This document shows positions 59,823 to 64,000 of a stretch of DNA of 64,000 bases, piece after piece. The notes under the pieces are model-generated. The model was not told where the DNA came from. It worked only from the letters and a program-made list of their open reading frames with translations, and made no database searches. The position numbers were made by a program, and so were the translations under genes. Origin of the DNA: Apostichopus japonicus (lineage: Eukaryota; Echinodermata; Holothuroidea; Aspidochirotida; Stichopodidae); assembly GCF_037975245.1 (NCBI RefSeq), contig NC_092581.1, positions 8,929,303 to 8,993,302 of the forward strand. The letters run 5' to 3'. Numbering within the stretch: the first letter of the stretch is position 1; each line of letters starts with the position of its first letter.

Positions 59823-62800
59823 CTTCCAAATGCAACAGATACAATGAAAAACAGATTGAAAGATTAGAAAATATGTTCTTGACGATTGTAATGTGCATAA
59901 TTGATCATTGCTTATGTAGCAAGTCTTTGATTCTCAACTAATTAGAGGCACTCAACTTGCTACTTTATAATTCTATACACCTTCTTATTTCATTATGCAT
60001 ACTTTGTTGTTATGCCCATAAAATGTTAACGCAAACAGTAATTACTGCTTAAGAAGGGCAGATTTTTAGAAATGCAAAGAGAATCGCCAAATAAGGGCAT
60101 TAAAACGAGATAGAAAACAAACGGGTCGATGTAGTAGCGGGCCTATTTCTTACAAAGTATTACGGTCCTGTATTGCTACCACGCCATCTTAATCGAAGTA
60201 ATCATATACTGCTCTTACGTTGATATCCTGAAAATCTATACTATAGTTTATCAGATAAAATTTTGCGTTATCATTTGCAATAGGTAAGCAATTTCTTTAG
60301 ATTTAAAACCATTAGGATTACAGTATGTCTCTTTGGATTTGCTGTTCACGCCGCAACACCAGCACACTTCCACTATCACCCTCAAATGACGTTCATACCA
60401 TGTTACTGTTGTGTATTTGCATATGGAAAGGTGGCGATCATTTGATCCGTGCATAGTCGACCTCGGGCCTTAAGTGTGTGTTTTATACCTTCCAAAACGA
60501 CCGTATCGCGATCTTTTGAAAAATATCAATGTACCGATATCATTTACTGATATCGGCTAAAACAAATTACAGTAGTTTAAACATTTCTCTTTCATAATCT
60601 TTTAACCAATCATCATTAATCTGAACTTTACTGTATGTCGTTTTCCGATTAAAAAAGTTTAAATTTTTAGTCCAGTCGGATTTATGTGCTTGCATATTCG
60701 TTTATTTTACAAGGACGCTAACTTCAAACTACTCGAATTCTCAGACCGTTTGATCAAACTGCATGGCTAAACTTGCGCAACTAACTTCAAATTCTGCTCT
60801 TTCATATTATATAAGCCTATTTCTGATTGGTTAATGTTCACTGTATGTCTTTTTTCCATCAAATGAAAGTTTCCGTTAGAAATTTTTCTTCGAAAACCTC
60901 ATTATAACGCCTCATTATTTATTCATGAGCTACGTCACGAATCAGCTTGTGTATCAACAACATTCTCACTGATGCTTCGTCCGACAATCGTATTGTGATT
61001 TCTGAGGTGAATTTCGAGATTTGTTAAGTAATATGCAATGAAATAAGATGACGACATTGCAATAAACATAAATTAACAAGTTGAGAATCCTATTTCATAG
61101 TTTCCTTTGAAATAGGATGAATATAGTGATATAAATTGCCCACGTAAACGTTTGTAGCGAACGTACAGGCCTACCGTGCTGTATGTATTAATGCATATGA
61201 TTTCGTACAGTTAGGTTAACACTCGTATGTACGTAGGCTAAAGCTATCGTTAGGACTATCACTGGTTGTTTGTTTGGATGATACCACTGTAAGTGGGTAA
61301 CTCTTTATTTTGCTTTTACAACCAATTGATTTGTAACCAAGGGCGTAGGAACCGGGGGGGGGGCTGGGGGGGGGCGCCAGCCCCCCCCAGTGAAAAATGT
61401 GGAGGGGCGGAAGTATCATTCCGCCCCCCCGCTCCGCAAGTCAGAAAACCCCTTTTTCATTTCCAAATGAGAAAAAAATCTCATTTGGAGCACCAAATGA
61501 CATCTAAGGCCAGGTGAAAATACAAAATTAAGTTTACAAAATGGAGTGGGTGTTGAAGTGTGCTATATTGCACCAAATTGCATCTGAGGCCACCTGGAAA
61601 TGCAAAAAATTCCATAGGGGAGGGGGACACTCCCTCCCCTTAGACCCCTCCCCCGGGCCGGCCATCAGTCTTCAGCCCCCCCACTCAAAAGTACCTTCCT
61701 ACGCCACTGTTTGTAACAAATGTTATTTTCTCAAGTTCGATTAAAAGGTGTGCAGACAAATAAATGTATAAACACAACGTCATGTCTCAGTGTTCGTTTA
61801 CATTCACTGCTATAATTATTTTAGCATCAATTCATTTAGAAACAAATACAATCCCCTTGCCGGTAATGAAACAGTCCGCCTGTCAATATGCATATTCATA
61901 CCGGTGACTCATAACATCGGCGGATTTTAGTCTGTGTGGCTTTGTAGAGCAAATGCTCTTTTATAGCCTAAACTTTTCCATATGGATCGCTAGAGTGCGG
62001 GTGAACTCAGCATTAGTGGTATGAAACCCCGCAAGCATGAAGTAAAAACATCTCCGACTTTATGGCTACGAACACCCGCATGGAGCAAATTATCGCGGGT
62101 TAACGCATCAGCGGTGACACAAGAATCGCAGTCTTAAATCAAAGGAATGTTTATGCCGTTACCATGGAACCATACACCGACAGCTTGTCAGAAGATCCGT
62201 TCCTGTAACGGCAGCGATATAAACTCAGTGCCTTGCAGTCTTTATATATATATCAGAATCAAAGAATTTTGTTATCCCGTTTTTTGCAACAAACTTTGAT
62301 TTACGCTTGTTGAAAAAATGATCTAGCCTACTGGCCACGGCACGTAATTACTTAATGACTTGCAGTTTTGTTATATATTCAATGCTAGAACCAAAGAAAA
62401 TCGTGAAGAATCTCACATAACTGTTTAGGAACATATACATACATAAATTATTACAATAATGATGAAAAACTGATGAGAAACTAGAACAACTGTATTTGTA
62501 TACAAGTACATGTCATTGTAGTGCGCGGTGAAGTCCTACGTAGTCAACATGTGAATTTGAGATTGTTATGAAGAGTGTATGTTCAGCTGGCATTCACCAG
62601 TCAGCCATGTACGATGATGGAGCGGGCTAATATTTCCAATATTGTAGCGCGCATGCGCACTACAATAAACATTTCAGTAATGAAACGAACTCATGACATA
62701 GGCTATATACATTCTAATGGCATATATGAATTGAACGAAAAAATAATTACCATACGCAATACAGTAGGAGACTTATTTTGCGTATCTTTGGAGTGCGAAA

Positions 62801-64000
62801 CAAATCAATTATTGTGTAGGTTGTAGTGTTCTGTCTTCTCTTCTACAAAAAAGAACAAGATAAAAAAGAAAAATAAGGTGATGATGATTATATGATGTGA
62901 ATTCAAATTGATACTGTGCTGAGCTAACTTGCCAACAAAGATGAATCAATTTGCCCCAAAATATTATTCCCTCTACCACACCATGCAGTAATATATCTAT
63001 ATCTGTCGGTGGAGAGTGGGGTGGGGTGGGGGGGGGGTTGGGGGAGGGTCTGAGCCCCTGATCGTCATCATGTTTATGAGCCGACCAATAATTTCTAACA
63101 AGAGCTTTACTCCACCACATCGCTGGGTCTCGTTCCTTTGAAACAGAAAGAAGGGTACCAAAGAATCAAGTTATCAATTTCTGGTTCCTATATCTCATAA
63201 TTCTTGGAATATCTTTGCGAATATACCAAAACTATATTGGTTATTAATACACAAGAAATTTATAGCTTTCCTAAAAATATGTTCCCAAGGCTGATATAGT
63301 TGACTTGTTTCCTGCATGCTGTGTACCTACAAAAATAAATGTCTTCAGAGGAATCCCAATTTACCCAACATCCACCCCCCCCCCACCTTCCCACACTTTT
63401 GTCAAGCTTCCAGTACGCAACTTGTTGTGAAGTTCCAATGCATTAATATACTACATGATCATGCACAGTGGCACAGTCTCGATGCGAGGGGATTGAGTGA
63501 ACAGCAGTTTGGTTTTCGTGGCCAGGTTTCTTTCTTGGGTGATTCTCCTTTTAATAGAAGAGCAACGTTCTATATAGTTGTGTGAACAAATGTGGGGTCA
63601 ATGTACTAACATGTGTTAAAGAGTGTGAAGAAAGTGTGAAGAAAGTCCAGTTAGCTCCAAAAGCTTAGCATTATACGGCCGTTGTGACCTGGAATGATTC
63701 AAGAGCATTTACTGTACCGTCTTGTACCAAGGTATATTTACAATAAGGGAGACGAGAAAATGGCAAATTAATGAGCGTTTCTGGTTTTGTCAGAGGCAAA
63801 TCTTACTGAAAATGTTATCATTTGCATTTTTGCATGTTGTGCCCTTTTACACGCTTTTTATATGCCAAACTTTTATCATTCATTCAATGGGTATCTGAGC
63901 ATGCGCCTGAGTAACCGATATATGTAGTGTTGATTTTAGGTAGGCCTAGGTATAACGTATTAGCTGAACTGAGTAATTCGTTTTGCATCTTACCTCCTCT
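59823..64000. other. Probable long intron of the SLC22 gene
   Basis: No further exon with SLC22 motifs was found. It contains a hAT MITE (61338-61709), G-rich runs (63010-63050) and AT-rich sequence. A minus-strand donor-like AGAGGAG|GTAAGA stands at 63994/63993 by the right edge and may end another exon, but only seven bases of it are visible. Confidence 0.4.
61338..61709. mobile_element. hAT-like MITE with perfect 8-bp target duplication
   Basis: The left end is CAAGGGCGTAGGAACC. The right end read backwards is CAGTGGCGTAGGAAGG. The flanks are exact 8-bp repeats tttgtaac (61330-61337 and 61710-61717). The 372-bp interior is rich in C and G runs and lacks a transposase. The TIR sequence and 8-bp duplication point to the hAT superfamily. 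The short reading frames crossing it are not genes. Confidence 0.88.

Noticed and set aside
61293-61744. Several short frames rich in P and G
   Set aside because: They run through the hAT MITE and its homopolymer tracts.
62809-63120. 103-codon minus-strand frame, considered as an upstream SLC22 exon
   Set aside because: It crosses a C-rich low-complexity run, has no SLC22 motif and lacks a matching TG|GT donor.

Overview
The window is nuclear DNA from an animal. It is AT-rich, its genes are broken by GT/AG introns, and it carries minisatellites and non-autonomous transposons. No bacterial gene layout, rRNA or tRNA gene is visible. The gene content (SON-like and DONSON genes, an SLC22 transporter) and the transposon types fit an invertebrate, perhaps a marine deuterostome such as an echinoderm. 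The species cannot be fixed from the sequence alone.

Region 1-18.7 kb. The last coding exon of a protein ending in a double-stranded RNA-binding domain lies on the + strand (1315-1443). It faces a complete ten-exon DONSON gene on the - strand (16475 down to 5059, 588 residues as reconstructed). DONSON is named 'downstream neighbour of SON' because in vertebrates it sits tail-to-tail with SON, whose protein also ends in a dsRNA-binding domain. The same convergent pair seems to be preserved here.

Region 19.2-52.7 kb. This is a tandem array of three units of about 11.5-12.8 kb (the third truncated), all on the - strand. Each unit carries one 20-exon gene that I do not recognise from any named family. 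The inferred 639-residue protein has an N-terminal membrane anchor, four repeats of a module of about 92 residues (three exons each, flanked by phase-2 introns), a divergent C-terminal part and a very basic tail. Copies B and C are intact in every exon. Copy A has a 5-bp deletion in exon 9 that shifts the frame. Modules 3 and 4 are themselves a nested tandem duplication of about 1.2 kb. The spacers carry hAT-like elements that predate the unit duplication, and copy B has a LINE fragment inserted upstream of its gene.

Region 52.7-56.1 kb. A diverged second copy of the promoter region is followed by a decayed, truncated, inverted (+ strand) fourth relative. It keeps recognisable exons 4, 7, 8, 9, 15, 16 and 17 and has many lesions.

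Region 57.9-64 kb. The last three exons of an SLC22-type organic ion transporter lie on the - strand, and the rest of that gene runs off the right edge. A hAT MITE with perfect 8-bp target duplications sits in its apparent intron.

The most unusual content is the triplicated modular gene, which shows duplication at three nested scales (exon triplet, pair of modules, whole gene) plus an inverted relic.
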